Assembly (NCBI GenBank): GCA_035651715.1
Contig: DASRFD010000089.1
Span: 1-64,000, forward strand
Direction: 5' to 3'
From: Nevskia sp035651715
GTDB taxonomy: Bacteria; Pseudomonadota; Gammaproteobacteria; Nevskiales; Nevskiaceae
DNA length: 64,000 nt
The notes under the pieces were generated by a model that made no database searches, was not told the DNA's origin, and saw only the letters and a list, made by a program, of their open reading frames with translations. Every line of letters starts with the position of its first letter. The stretch's first letter is position 1. A program made the translations under genes and the position numbers. Shown here piece after piece: positions 26,647 through 35,851 of the stretch.

Positions 26647-27594
26647 CTACAGCCGTGCGAAGTGGTCCGCCGCCTCGATCAGGCGGTTGAGGGTGCCGGC
26701 CTCGGAGGCGGCGTGGCCGGCGTCGCCGATCACGCTGAGGGTCGCCTCCGGCCAGGCGCGGTGCAGGTCCCAGGCCGATTTCATCGGGCAGACCACGTCG
26801 TAGCGGCCCTGCACGATCACCCCCGGGATGTGGCGGATCTTCGGCACGTCCTCCAGCAGCTGGTTGGGGCTGCGGAAGAAGCCGCCGTTGATGAAGTAGT
26901 GGCACTCGATGCGGGCGAAGGCCTCGGCGAAATTCTCGCTGCTGTAGCGCGCCACCATGTCCTCGCTCTGCAGCAGCTTGCTGGTGGTGCCCTCCCAGAT
27001 GCTCCAGGCGCGGGCCGCCTCGCGCCGCACCGCGGCGTTCTCGCTGGTCAGCCGGCGGTGGTAGGCCGCCACCAGGTCGCCGCGCTCGGACTGCGGAATC
27101 GGCTCCAGGTAGTGCTCCCAGGCGTCGGGGAAGATCCAGCTGGCGCCTTCCTGGTAGAACCAGTGGATCTCCTCCGGGCGCAGCAGGAAGATGCCGCGCA
27201 GCACCAGGGCGCGGGTGCGCTCGGGATGGCTCTCGGCGTAGGCCAGGGCCAGGGTGCTGCCCCAGGAGCCGCCGAACACCACCCACTGCTCGATGCCGAG
27301 GGTGCGGCGGATCTGCTCCATGTCGGCCACCAGGTCCCAGGTGGTGTTCTCGCGCAGTTCGGCGTAAGGCGTGCTGCGGCCGCAGCCGCGCTGGTCGAAC
27401 AGCACGATGCGGTAACGCTTCGGATCGAAGAACTGGCGGTGCCAGGGTTCGCAGCCGCCGCCGGGCCCGCCATGGACGAACACCACCGCGCGGCCGTTGG
27501 GGTTGCCGCACTCCTCGACGTAGATTTCGTGCACGGCCGACACCTTCAGGCGGTGCGTGCGGTAGGGCTCGATCGGCGGGTACGGCTGGGCCAT
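26647..27594 (-). CDS. pip: Prolyl aminopeptidase (proline iminopeptidase)
   Basis: An alpha/beta hydrolase that removes N-terminal proline from peptides. The 315-aa protein has the family oxyanion motif HGGPGGG (41-47), nucleophile S110 in GGSWGST, and probable D266 (GRYDVV) and H294 (DAGHAAS). The open frame continues upstream without a stop, but MAQPYPPIEPY matches the usual family start. First gene of a three-gene unit with DUF2214 and DUF4287/DUF5655 genes. Confidence 0.94.
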   Translation of the reverse strand: MAQPYPPIEPYRTHRLKVSAVHEIYVEECGNPNGRAVVFVHGGPGGGCEPWHRQFFDPKRYRIVLFDQRGCGRSTPYAELRENTTWDLVADMEQIRRTLGIEQWVVFGGSWGSTLALAYAESHPERTRALVLRGIFLLRPEEIHWFYQEGASWIFPDAWEHYLEPIPQSERGDLVAAYHRRLTSENAAVRREAARAWSIWEGTTSKLLQSEDMVARYSSENFAEAFARIECHYFINGGFFRSPNQLLEDVPKIRHIPGVIVQGRYDVVCPMKSAWDLHRAWPEATLSVIGDAGHAASEAGTLNRLIEAADHFARL

Positions 27595-27759
27595 GGAAGC
27601 ATCCGGTGCGGGGAAGCTCCAGCTTACCGGATTCGCCGCCGCGTCCGAGGAAAAATATCCCATTGAAGCGGCGGTGCCGCTGCGGCTAAGATCACACATG
27701 ATTTCGGCGCAAGTCCGGGCACGCCGCCCGCGCTTCGCCGGGGGGCAAAGATTCCGACG

Positions 27760-29535
27760 ATGACGAAGAAACTGTTGTGCCTTTACGCGCTGCTCGGCGC
27801 CGGGGCCGCTTTCGCCGACCCGCAGTCCGAGCCCCCGCCTCCGGCACAACAGCAGGCCCCCGCCGCCCCCAGCCTGCGCCTGGTCGACGACCTCCATAGC
27901 CAGCCGGCCGCGCCGGTCAGCGCCGCCACGGCGGCGGCGGTGCCGCCGGCGCCTGCCGCTCCCGCGGCCCTGCAGGCGGCCACCGCCCTGGTGCAGCCGG
28001 CCAACGTCACCGTCGGCCTGTCCGACGACCCGCAGTTCCCGCACCTGCCGATCCTCAAGCCGCAGGTGGAGTTCTGGACCAAGGTGTTCTCCGAGTACTC
28101 GGAAAACCAGAGCGTGGTCCACTCCATCGACGACGTGCGCAAGGTCTACGTCGTGCTGGACTTCAGCCAGCAGGCCGAAGTGCTCAACTCGGTGCAGCTG
28201 AGCCTGCTCAAGGGCCGCACCGAGGCCCGCGCCAAGCAGCAGATCGACGCCCTGCTCAAGCAGGTCGACGCGCTGAAGGACACGCCGGAGCAGATGGACG
28301 ACGAGCAGCGGCGCATCTACCAGATGTACTCCGACAGCCGCGACCCGAACCGCTTCCGCGACGCCATCGGCACCTTCCGCGTGCAGCGCGGCCTCAAGGA
28401 GCGCACCGCCCACGCCCTGCAGGTGGCGGGCCGCTACCTGCCGCAGATGGAGCAGATCTTCGCCTCCTACGGCCTGCCGCTGAAGCTGACCCGGCTGCCG
28501 CTGGTGGAGTCCTCCTTCAACCTGCAGGCCTATTCCAAGGACGGCGCCGCCGGCCTGTGGCAGTTCATGCCGGCCTCGGCCCGCAGCTACATGCGCCTGG
28601 ACGAGGTGGCCGACGACCGCCGCGATCCCTGGTTCTCCACCGACGCGGCGGCGCGGCACCTGCGCGACGATTACAACGCCCTGCAGAGCTGGCCGCTGGC
28701 GGTCACCGCCTACAACCACGGCCGCGGCGGCGTGGCCCGCGGCCTGGCCAAGGTCGGCGGCACCACCCTCACCGACCTGATCCAGCGCTACCAGGCCGAC
28801 AGCTTCGGCTTCGCCTCGCGCAACTTCTACGCCGAGTTCCTCGCCGCCAGCGACGTGGAGCGCGACTGGCGCAAGCATTTCGGCGACCTGCAGCGCGACC
28901 CGCCGACGCAGTTCGAGACGGTGGAGACGCGCGACTACGTGCCCTACCAGACCCTGGAACGCCTGTCCGGCGCCGACGGCACCACCTTCCGCACGCTCAA
29001 CCCGGCGTACAGCGACGAGGTGATGAACGGCCGGCTCTACGTGCCGCCCGGCCACCTGATCCGCGTGCCGGCCGGCTCGGCCGACCGCTTCAAGCTGGCC
29101 TATGCCTCGCTCGGCGCCGACCAGCGCTTCGAGCACCAGCGCCAGTTCTACACCCTGCACCGCCTGGCGCGCGGCGAGTCGATCGCCAGGCTGGCGCACC
29201 GCTACGGCGTCAGCCAGGCCTCGATCCTGGCCGCCAACGGCCTGGGCCGCGGCGCGCGCCTGCGCGCCGGCAGCACCCTCAAGATCCCGCCGCACGACGC
29301 CCCCACCACCGTGGTGGCCTCGGCCGAGACGCCGGAGGCCCACGTGGTGCGGGCCGCGGCGCACGGCGCCTCCGGCAAGTCCCGCCTGCGCGTGCACAAG
29401 GTGCGCTCGGGCCAGACCCTGGGCAGCATCGCCAAGCGCTACCAGACCTCGATCTCGGAGCTGCGCCAGCTCAACGGTCTGGGCAACAGCGACAGGCTGC
29501 GCGTCGGCAGCACCCTGAAGATCCCGGGGAATTGA
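27760..29535 (+). CDS. Membrane-bound lytic murein transglycosylase D-like, with LysM repeats
   Basis: A secreted muramidase of 591 aa that cleaves peptidoglycan to anhydromuropeptides. It has a signal peptide, an Ala/Pro-rich linker (about 20-90), an SLT domain (about 225-340) with catalytic E250 (LPLVESSFNLQAYSKDGAAG) and LWQFMPASARSYM, and two LysM domains at about 465-510 and 545-590 that bind glycan. No lipobox is seen, unlike many MltD proteins. Divergent from pip. Confidence 0.92.
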   Translation: MTKKLLCLYALLGAGAAFADPQSEPPPPAQQQAPAAPSLRLVDDLHSQPAAPVSAATAAAVPPAPAAPAALQAATALVQPANVTVGLSDDPQFPHLPILKPQVEFWTKVFSEYSENQSVVHSIDDVRKVYVVLDFSQQAEVLNSVQLSLLKGRTEARAKQQIDALLKQVDALKDTPEQMDDEQRRIYQMYSDSRDPNRFRDAIGTFRVQRGLKERTAHALQVAGRYLPQMEQIFASYGLPLKLTRLPLVESSFNLQAYSKDGAAGLWQFMPASARSYMRLDEVADDRRDPWFSTDAAARHLRDDYNALQSWPLAVTAYNHGRGGVARGLAKVGGTTLTDLIQRYQADSFGFASRNFYAEFLAASDVERDWRKHFGDLQRDPPTQFETVETRDYVPYQTLERLSGADGTTFRTLNPAYSDEVMNGRLYVPPGHLIRVPAGSADRFKLAYASLGADQRFEHQRQFYTLHRLARGESIARLAHRYGVSQASILAANGLGRGARLRAGSTLKIPPHDAPTTVVASAETPEAHVVRAAAHGASGKSRLRVHKVRSGQTLGSIAKRYQTSISELRQLNGLGNSDRLRVGSTLKIPGN

Positions 29536-29613
29536 ACTGCGGTCTGTGCGCGATTGGCCGTCGGCAAAAGCGGCCGGCATCGACAACCGGCCACTGGCGA
29601 CCAGCAACCGCCT

Positions 29614-29757
29614 TCAGTGGAAGTGCAGCAGCCCCAGCGCTCCCACCGCGATCAGGTAGATCGCCACGATGTAGTTGAGCAGGCGGGGCATCACCAGGAT
29701 CAGGATGCCGGCGAGCAGCGCCAGCAGCGGCGCGATCATGACGTGGAACGTGACCAT
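29614..29757 (-). CDS. DUF3096 small membrane protein (nested start inside the acvB-like frame)
   Basis: A 47-aa hydrophobic protein with two helices (PLLALLAGILILVMPRLL and YIVAIYLIAVGALGLL), matching free-standing DUF3096 proteins in length and sequence. It has its own ATG, preceded by AAGAAGGA about 9 bases away, so it may be translated separately. It is also the in-frame C-terminus of the acvB-like gene because no stop lies between them. Either product, or both, could be made. Function unknown. Confidence 0.6.
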   Translation of the reverse strand: MVTFHVMIAPLLALLAGILILVMPRLLNYIVAIYLIAVGALGLLHFH

Positions 29758-31416
29758 ATTGCGGGGTCCTTCTTCTGAGCTTGCGGTGCCGCTTGGACTG
29801 CCGGCGGTGGCGGAAGTTTGCCCGCCCAGGCCGGGCGCCGCCGCGGCCACGCCGGCCGGCAGCGGCTGCACCTTGGCCACGTCGAGAATCTCGCGCGCCA
29901 GCCGCTCGTAGTCGCCGCCGAAGTGGTGGCCGCCCGGCAGCTTCACCACGCGCACCTTCTGCGGGTCGAGCTTGGGGCACAGCGTGTCGGTCTCGCCTTC
30001 GCCGTAGATGCACAGCATCGGGATGTCCTGCGGCTTTTCCATCTCCGGCGCGGTCGGCAGGCCCTGGTCCTGGTTGGCGTTGACCCAGTTGCCCATGTGG
30101 AACTCGAACAGGGCGTGCTCGGACAGGCCCATCACCGCGCCCAGCGCCACGTCCTGGCGCGTCTGCGCCGGCAGGCGGTTGATGATGAAGGGCATCACGT
30201 CGGCGCCCTGCGAGTAGCCGAGCAGCAGCACCCGCTTGCGCTTCAGCTTGGCCTGGTAGTAGCGGATGATGCGGTCGGTGTCGGCGGCGGCGGACTCGGG
30301 CGTGCGCGCGGTCCAGAAGTAGCGCAGCGAGTCGAGGCCGATCACCGGGATGCCCTTGGCCGACAGCGCGCCGGCCACCTCCTGGTCCAGGCCGGCCCAG
30401 CCGCCGTCGCCGCTGATCAGGATGGCGAAGGCGTCGGCCTGCGGCACGCCGGCCTTGGGCGGCACCTCGATCACCGGCAGGCCGCCGAGGTCGGCCGGCG
30501 CCGCGGGGGCGCTGGGCTTGAGCGAGGCGGCGAGCTTGTCGAAGGCGTCGAGGAAGGGCTGCGGCGCGGCGGCGCTCTGCGCCAGGGTCACGGCGGCGGC
30601 CTGGCCCAGGTTGCCGACGAAGGCCTTCGCCGCGCTCTCGCCCCCGGCGTCGGCGAAGACGGTCAGCGGCGTCGCCACCGCCTTCGCCGCCAGCACGTCG
30701 TAACCCTTGTTGTCGCGGTGCCTTTCGGTGGCCAGGGCATAGCCGGTGCACAGCGGCTTGCGCAGGCCCAGGTCCTGGCGGAAGCCGAGCAGCAGTGCGC
30801 CGCCGGTGGCGTCGGGCGGCCCCTCGGCCAGCTCGGCGTAGCCCAGGGCGCCGCCGGCGCCGAGGCCCACCACGATCGGCGGCAGGTAGTCCGGCAGCTT
30901 GTAATAGGCCTGCACGAAATGGCTGAGGTTCTCGAAGTCGCCGGCGATGTATTCGCAGTCGGTGCCGGGCTGCGCCTCCAGCATGCGGCGGAAGCGCGGC
31001 AGCGCCGTGCCGGCGACCATCGCGCCCTTCTGCGCCAGTGCCTGCGCCGTGGCGACCGCCCCGGCGCTCCAGCCGTCCTCGCCGGTGAGCAGCAGCACGA
31101 AGCTGGTCGGCGTGCCCTGCGGCTTGTAGACATCCACTTCGCTGAAGCGGCCGTGGACGATGCGCTCGGCATTGGCCGGCAGCGGCGCGGTGTCGACCGG
31201 CTCCGCTGCAGGCTCGGACTGCTGCGGCGGCGCGGCGGCGTGCCTGGCCGCAAGCGCTGGGCCGGTCGGCGCGAGCAGGAGGGACAGGATCAGAAGCGCC
31301 TCGCGCAAGCAGGCGCGGGCGCCGGGCACGGCCACGGCGAAAGCCCTGGCCTTGAACCGGCCGTTCCTTGCGTCTTTGCGCCGGTGCGGGAAACCGCCGT
31401 TGCTGCTGCCGTTCAT
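29614..31416 (-). CDS. AcvB/VirJ-like protein fused in frame to a DUF3096 membrane hairpin
   Basis: A 600-aa exported alpha/beta-hydrolase-like protein. The N-terminal signal region (LREALLILSLLLAPTGPALAA) lies about 35 residues in, preceded by a basic leader that overlaps a dispersed repeat. Two VirJ-type units follow, the first with LLLTGEDGWS and the second with ILISGDGGWAGLD, the nucleophile motif LLLGYSQGAD and GGHHFGGDY. No stop separates the enzyme from the final 47 residues, which are a complete DUF3096 hairpin. Known relatives (Rhizobium AcvB) hydrolyse lysyl-phosphatidylglycerol, which fits its coupling (ATGA overlap at 31413-31416) to the split mprF genes. Confidence 0.82.
   Translation of the reverse strand: MNGSSNGGFPHRRKDARNGRFKARAFAVAVPGARACLREALLILSLLLAPTGPALAARHAAAPPQQSEPAAEPVDTAPLPANAERIVHGRFSEVDVYKPQGTPTSFVLLLTGEDGWSAGAVATAQALAQKGAMVAGTALPRFRRMLEAQPGTDCEYIAGDFENLSHFVQAYYKLPDYLPPIVVGLGAGGALGYAELAEGPPDATGGALLLGFRQDLGLRKPLCTGYALATERHRDNKGYDVLAAKAVATPLTVFADAGGESAAKAFVGNLGQAAAVTLAQSAAAPQPFLDAFDKLAASLKPSAPAAPADLGGLPVIEVPPKAGVPQADAFAILISGDGGWAGLDQEVAGALSAKGIPVIGLDSLRYFWTARTPESAAADTDRIIRYYQAKLKRKRVLLLGYSQGADVMPFIINRLPAQTRQDVALGAVMGLSEHALFEFHMGNWVNANQDQGLPTAPEMEKPQDIPMLCIYGEGETDTLCPKLDPQKVRVVKLPGGHHFGGDYERLAREILDVAKVQPLPAGVAAAAPGLGGQTSATAGSPSGTASSEEGPRNMVTFHVMIAPLLALLAGILILVMPRLLNYIVAIYLIAVGALGLLHFH
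31352..31382. repeat. Fragment of the dispersed CGTCTTTGCGCC repeat inside the acvB-like 5' end
   Basis: GTTCCTTGCGTCTTTGCGCC here matches the complement of the intergenic element at 2580-2604 except for a two-base gap and a few changes. It encodes the odd basic leader (HRRKDARNGRFK) in front of the signal peptide of the acvB-like protein. Confidence 0.4.
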
Positions 31417-33056
31417 TTCGATACCACCTCGCGCATGCCGCCCGCGATCAGGGCCGCGGTGTCCAGCAGCACGCGCGGCAGCACCAGGCCGCCGGGCGAG
31501 GCCAGGTAGCGCGGCCGCCACTGCGGGCCGAACTTGTCCTTGTACTTGCGTAGACCCTCGAAGTTGTAGAAGGTCTCGCCGTAGCGGTGCACGAGCCGCC
31601 CCAGCTTGTGCCAGAACGGCGCCAGCGGATGGCGCTCGAGCCCGGCCAGCGGAGCCATGCCGAGGTTGAACCAGCGGTAGCCTTCCTTCTTGCCCCACAG
31701 CATCAGCTCGATGAACAGGTAGTCCATCACGCCCTTGGGCGCTTCGCTGCCGTAGCGCATCAGGTCGATCGAGAACTCGTCGCGGGTGCGCGACAGCCAC
31801 AGGTTGGTGAACGCCACGATGCCGCCGTTGCGCCAGACGCAGGCGCAGGGGAAGCGGCGCAGGTAGTCGGGTTCGAAACGGCCGACCGAGAAGCCTTTTT
31901 CCGCCGCCGACTTGTTGCGCAGCCACTGGTCGGACACCTCCCGCAGGCGCGGCATCTGCGCCTCCACCTCGGCCGGCGTCAGCACGCTGAAGCTGGCCCC
32001 CTCCTTGGCGCCGCGGCGGTACTCGTTGCGCAGGCTGCTGCGCCTGGAGCCTTCCAGCGAGAATTCCGGCAGCAGCACCCGCGCTTCCTCGCCCAGCTTG
32101 GCCAGCTCCAGGCCCAGGTCCAGGTACAGCGGCAGCTGCTCCGAGCTGACCTGGTAGAACACCGGCCAGCTGGAGTTGCGGTCGCACAGCTCGCGGAACT
32201 TCCAGCACAGCTCCTCGAAGCGCGCCGGGTTGCCGGCCGGGTCGCCGAGCGCCACCATCGAGCGTCCGGAGCGCTGGTACATGATGAAGGCGTCGCCGGC
32301 CTCGCTGAACAGCAGCTGCTTGTCGCCGAGCAGGGCGAGGTAGGAGAGGGTGTCCTGGCTGCTCATGGCGATGGCCGCCGCGCGGGTCATGGCCTCGGCG
32401 TCGGGCAGCGAGGGCTCCTCGCGGTGCGGGCTGAGCAGCTGCCACAGCACGAAGCCGGCGGCGAGCAGGATGGTGAGCAGGCCGGCGCGCATCACCCGCG
32501 GCGCGTCGTCGTCGAAGGCGAACTGCCACCACAGCTCGTGGGCGTACTGCACGTCGCGGTAGGACACCACCGACACCCACACCGCGGCGCCCACCACCAG
32601 CACCACGCCGGCGACCCAGGCGCGCGAGGAGCCCAGGTCCAGCATCGAGGCGCGGCGGTAGTAGCGCTCGCGCGTCAGCCACAGCCCCAGGCCGATGGCC
32701 GAGAGGACGATCGCCTCCTCGTAGTCCAGGCCCTTGAGCAGGGAGGCGGCGATGCCGCCGGCCAGCAGCACCATGGTCGTCCACCAGGCGCCGTCGAGGC
32801 GCTGGTACAGGCCGCGCGCCAGGATCAGCAGGCCCACGCCGATGGCGCTGCCGACCAGGTGCGAGGTTTCCAGCACCGGGTCCGGCACGATGCCGCGCAG
32901 CAGCTCCAGGCGGCTGTCGATCTCCGGCGTGGCGCCGGACAGCAGCAGGATCACGCCGGCGAGGAACACCGCGGTCGCCGCCAGGCGCGGCGCGAAGCGG
33001 TCGATCCAGGGCTGCAGGGCCAGGCCGAAGTCCCGCAGGTGCCGCAGCTGCTTCAT
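31413..33056 (-). CDS. Phosphatidylglycerol lysyltransferase catalytic half (MprF C-terminal, DUF2156)
   Basis: A 547-aa membrane enzyme. About six N-terminal helices (residues 20-245) lead to a cytosolic DUF2156 aminoacyl-phosphatidylglycerol synthase domain (about 270-540; LLGDKQLLFSEAGDAFIMYQ, SMVALGDPAGNP, WFNLGMAPLAGL, YNFEGLRKYKDKFGPQW). It should transfer lysine or alanine from charged tRNA to phosphatidylglycerol. The flippase half is a separate upstream gene whose stop overlaps this start (ATGA at 33053-33056). It is followed by the acvB-like gene with another ATGA overlap. The amino acid specificity is not evident. Confidence 0.9.
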   Translation of the reverse strand: MKQLRHLRDFGLALQPWIDRFAPRLAATAVFLAGVILLLSGATPEIDSRLELLRGIVPDPVLETSHLVGSAIGVGLLILARGLYQRLDGAWWTTMVLLAGGIAASLLKGLDYEEAIVLSAIGLGLWLTRERYYRRASMLDLGSSRAWVAGVVLVVGAAVWVSVVSYRDVQYAHELWWQFAFDDDAPRVMRAGLLTILLAAGFVLWQLLSPHREEPSLPDAEAMTRAAAIAMSSQDTLSYLALLGDKQLLFSEAGDAFIMYQRSGRSMVALGDPAGNPARFEELCWKFRELCDRNSSWPVFYQVSSEQLPLYLDLGLELAKLGEEARVLLPEFSLEGSRRSSLRNEYRRGAKEGASFSVLTPAEVEAQMPRLREVSDQWLRNKSAAEKGFSVGRFEPDYLRRFPCACVWRNGGIVAFTNLWLSRTRDEFSIDLMRYGSEAPKGVMDYLFIELMLWGKKEGYRWFNLGMAPLAGLERHPLAPFWHKLGRLVHRYGETFYNFEGLRKYKDKFGPQWRPRYLASPGGLVLPRVLLDTAALIAGGMREVVSK

Positions 33057-33979
33057 CGCATCGCCTCGCGACCGGCGAACAGGCCGACGCCGAGCACCAG
33101 CGGGATGAAGTAATAGACGAAGCGGTACAGCAGCACCGCGCTGACCAGCTCGGGCGTGGCGCCGCCGGGGAGCAGCTCGATCAGCACCGTTTCGAACACG
33201 CCGACGCCGCCCGGCACGTTGCTGGCGACGCCCGACTGCAGCGCCAGCACGTACAGGCCGACGAAGCTGAAGAAGTGGATGCTGGTGCTGTCCGGCAGCA
33301 GCACGTAGAGCGAGGCGGCGGCGAAGCACAGGTCGATGCTGGCGACGACGATCTGCCCGGCGGTGATGTGGAACGGCGGCAGGCGGAACTCGCGGCCGAA
33401 GATGCGCAGCGAGCGCTTGACCCGCTGCGTCAGCGACAGGTAGCCGAGGATCACGGCGAAGATCAGCAGGCCGATCAGGCGCGCCTGGTGGCCATGGTCC
33501 AGGTGCAGGATCCGCGCCGCCTGGTGCGATTCCAGCAGCAGCGACGTGCCGAGCAGGGTGCCGATGCCGAGCACGAAGGTCACCGAGACCAGGCCGACCA
33601 CGCCGGCGATCTCCAGGCCGCCGAGCCCTTCCTTGGAATAGCCGCGGTAGCGCACCGAGCCGCCCGAGATCCACGACAGCCCGGCGCTGTGGCCGATGGC
33701 GAAGGCGATGAACGAGGTCAGCGCCACCCGGCGCCACGGCAGGGGATGGCGCACGCCGCGCAGCGCCAGGTAGTCGTAGAAGGTCAGCATGGTGTAGCTG
33801 CAGGCGCTGAACAGCACGCAGGCCGCCACCCGCGACGCGGGTTCGGCCTTGAGGCTGGCGACGACGTCGGCCCAGTGCAGCTTGGCCAGGCTGTGGTGCA
33901 GCACCCAGACGGCGATGACGAACACCGCCAGGGTGATGGCGCCCAGCAGCAGGGATTTGTAGTCGCGAGCGGCTTTCAT
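33053..33979 (-). CDS. MprF flippase half (UPF0104 / LPG synthase TM domain)
   Basis: A 308-aa polytopic membrane protein with about eight helices, equal to the N-terminal flippase region of MprF. Conserved features include HSAGLSWISGGSVRYRGYSKEGL, YVLALQSGVASNVPGGVGVFE and LLYRFVYYFIPLVLG. It would move aminoacylated phosphatidylglycerol to the outer leaflet. Upstream methionines exist in the same frame; MKAARDYKSLLL was chosen because it precedes the first helix. Coupled by a 4-base overlap to the synthase half; divergent from the patatin gene. Confidence 0.88.
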   Translation of the reverse strand: MKAARDYKSLLLGAITLAVFVIAVWVLHHSLAKLHWADVVASLKAEPASRVAACVLFSACSYTMLTFYDYLALRGVRHPLPWRRVALTSFIAFAIGHSAGLSWISGGSVRYRGYSKEGLGGLEIAGVVGLVSVTFVLGIGTLLGTSLLLESHQAARILHLDHGHQARLIGLLIFAVILGYLSLTQRVKRSLRIFGREFRLPPFHITAGQIVVASIDLCFAAASLYVLLPDSTSIHFFSFVGLYVLALQSGVASNVPGGVGVFETVLIELLPGGATPELVSAVLLYRFVYYFIPLVLGVGLFAGREAMR

Positions 33980-34139
33980 ATCGACTCTAGAGAGAACCGA
34001 CATTCTAGCCGGCTCGCGTGCCATTGTTTTGACAAGGAAATTTGCCGCCGGTTGCTCCCCCGGGAGTGGATAATATTGCCTCGGCCGCCGCAAAGCACGC
34101 CCGGGCCCGCTACACTGCCGGCGGAATGCGTGCAGTCAT

Positions 34140-35624
34140 ATGTCGAAGAAGCTGATCTCCAGCCGCCTCAAGGACCTCGAAAACGCCCAGGACTACGCCG
34201 CCTGGCGCGAAATCGCGCTCGACCTCGACAGCCTCGAGGGCGGCGACGCCTGGAAGCAGGACGAGATGAGCGACGACTACGACTACCTGCTGATCCGCGA
34301 GCGGCTGGCGCGGATGCGCGAACTGCGCCGTGCCGGCAACGTGCGCCGCCTGGTGCACGACCTCGCCGAGGGCCTGCACGGCAACCTCGGCAACACCGCC
34401 AATCCGCTGCTCTACCTGTATTGCCGCGTCGGCACCAAGAAGCTGATCGAGGAATACGTCGAGGAGGCGGCGCGCTGCCTCGACTACATCTGTGTCGGCG
34501 ACTTTCCCGACTTCTCGGCCGCCGAGAAGGTGCTGTTCTTCAAGCGCACCGGCACCAGCTTCGGCCGCTCGGCCCTGTTGCTGTCGGGCGGCGCCACCCT
34601 GGGCATGTTCCACCTCGGCGTGATCAAGGCGCTGTTCGAGGCCGGCATCCTGCCGCGCGTGATCTCCGGCTCCTCCGCCGGCGCGATCATCGCCTCGATG
34701 GCCTGCACCCGCACCGACGAGGAGCTGCCGGAGATCTTCGACTCGGACAATCTCAACCTGCAGGCCTTCCAGGGCGTCGGCCTGCGCCAGGTCATCCAGA
34801 GCAAGTCGCTGATGGACCCGGCCCAGCTGCAGGACTGCCTGACCCGCAACATCCACGCCGGCAGCTTCCTCGAAGCCTTCGAGCGCACCCGCCGCATCCT
34901 CGGCGTCACCGTTTCGCCGGCCGAGCCCAACCAGCAGCCGCGCCTGCTCAACTACCTGACCGCGCCGAACGTGGTAGTGCGCAGCGCGGTGCTCGCCTCG
35001 TGCGCCGTGCCGGGAGTGTTCCCGCCGGTGATGCTGGAAGCCGAGGACTACAGCGGCGAGGTGGTGCCCTACATGCGCAGCAAGCGCTGGGTCGACGGCT
35101 CCATCGCCAACGACCTGCCGATGCTGCGCCTGGCGCGCCTGCACAACGTCAACCACTACATCGTCAGCCAGACCAATCCGCACGTGGTGCCGTTCATGCG
35201 CGAGCTGGAGCCGCGCAAGAAGGGGCTGATCGGCTTCGCCCGCGAGATCGCCACCGTCACCGGCCGCGACGCCCTCAAGGTGGCGCGCCAATACAGCCAC
35301 AGCATCGCCGGCGGCCGCATCGTCGACGCGCTCAACGACATCCTGCAGCAGCGCTACAGCGGCGACGTCAGCATCTTCCCGCAGCAGAGCCCGGTGCAGC
35401 TGATGCGCATGTTTGCCAACCTCTCGGCCGCCGACCTGCGGCGCTACATCCGCGAAGGCGAGCGCGCCACCTGGCCCAAGCTGGAGCGCATCCGCATGCA
35501 GTCGCGCATCTCGCGCGCCTTCGAGGACTGCCTGGCCTGGCTCAAGGACGCCGGCCTGCGACGCAGCGTCAGCGGCACCGCGGCGGAAGCCGCGCCCGCC
35601 CGTCGGCGCGCCGCCGCCTCCTGA
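34140..35624 (+). CDS. Patatin-like phospholipase with DUF3336 N-terminal domain
   Basis: A 494-aa Ser-Asp dyad lipase. The N-terminal DUF3336-type helical region (about 10-135) precedes a patatin domain with oxyanion loop SGGATLG (149-155), nucleophile S179 in GSSAG (177-181) and D319 in DGS. This architecture matches bacterial and yeast DUF3336 acyl hydrolases acting on triacylglycerol or phospholipid. No signal peptide, so probably cytosolic or peripheral. A basic Ala-rich tail ends the protein. Confidence 0.9.
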   Translation: MSKKLISSRLKDLENAQDYAAWREIALDLDSLEGGDAWKQDEMSDDYDYLLIRERLARMRELRRAGNVRRLVHDLAEGLHGNLGNTANPLLYLYCRVGTKKLIEEYVEEAARCLDYICVGDFPDFSAAEKVLFFKRTGTSFGRSALLLSGGATLGMFHLGVIKALFEAGILPRVISGSSAGAIIASMACTRTDEELPEIFDSDNLNLQAFQGVGLRQVIQSKSLMDPAQLQDCLTRNIHAGSFLEAFERTRRILGVTVSPAEPNQQPRLLNYLTAPNVVVRSAVLASCAVPGVFPPVMLEAEDYSGEVVPYMRSKRWVDGSIANDLPMLRLARLHNVNHYIVSQTNPHVVPFMRELEPRKKGLIGFAREIATVTGRDALKVARQYSHSIAGGRIVDALNDILQQRYSGDVSIFPQQSPVQLMRMFANLSAADLRRYIREGERATWPKLERIRMQSRISRAFEDCLAWLKDAGLRRSVSGTAAEAAPARRRAAAS

Positions 35625-35851
35625 AAGCGCGGCTCCGGCCCCGCGATTCGCGCGCGACGCGCCTGCGCCGGCGTGCAACGGCGGCAATTCCTGGCCCCAC
35701 CGCCAACCGCGCTTGACCGATGTTCTGCCGGGAACCACCGTGCATCGGAAAATGCCCCGGGATCAGCGCCAAGCGCTTGAACAAGCTGCCAATTCGGCGA
35801 GTTCATGATTTAAGCTCCGGCTTCACGTGGAATAACGGAGTTTGTACGGCC

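Noticed and set aside
33050..33060. Frameshift as the cause of the mprF split
   Set aside because: Not excluded, but the clean ATGA overlap and matching coupling of the next gene favour true fission; kept as a check in the findings.
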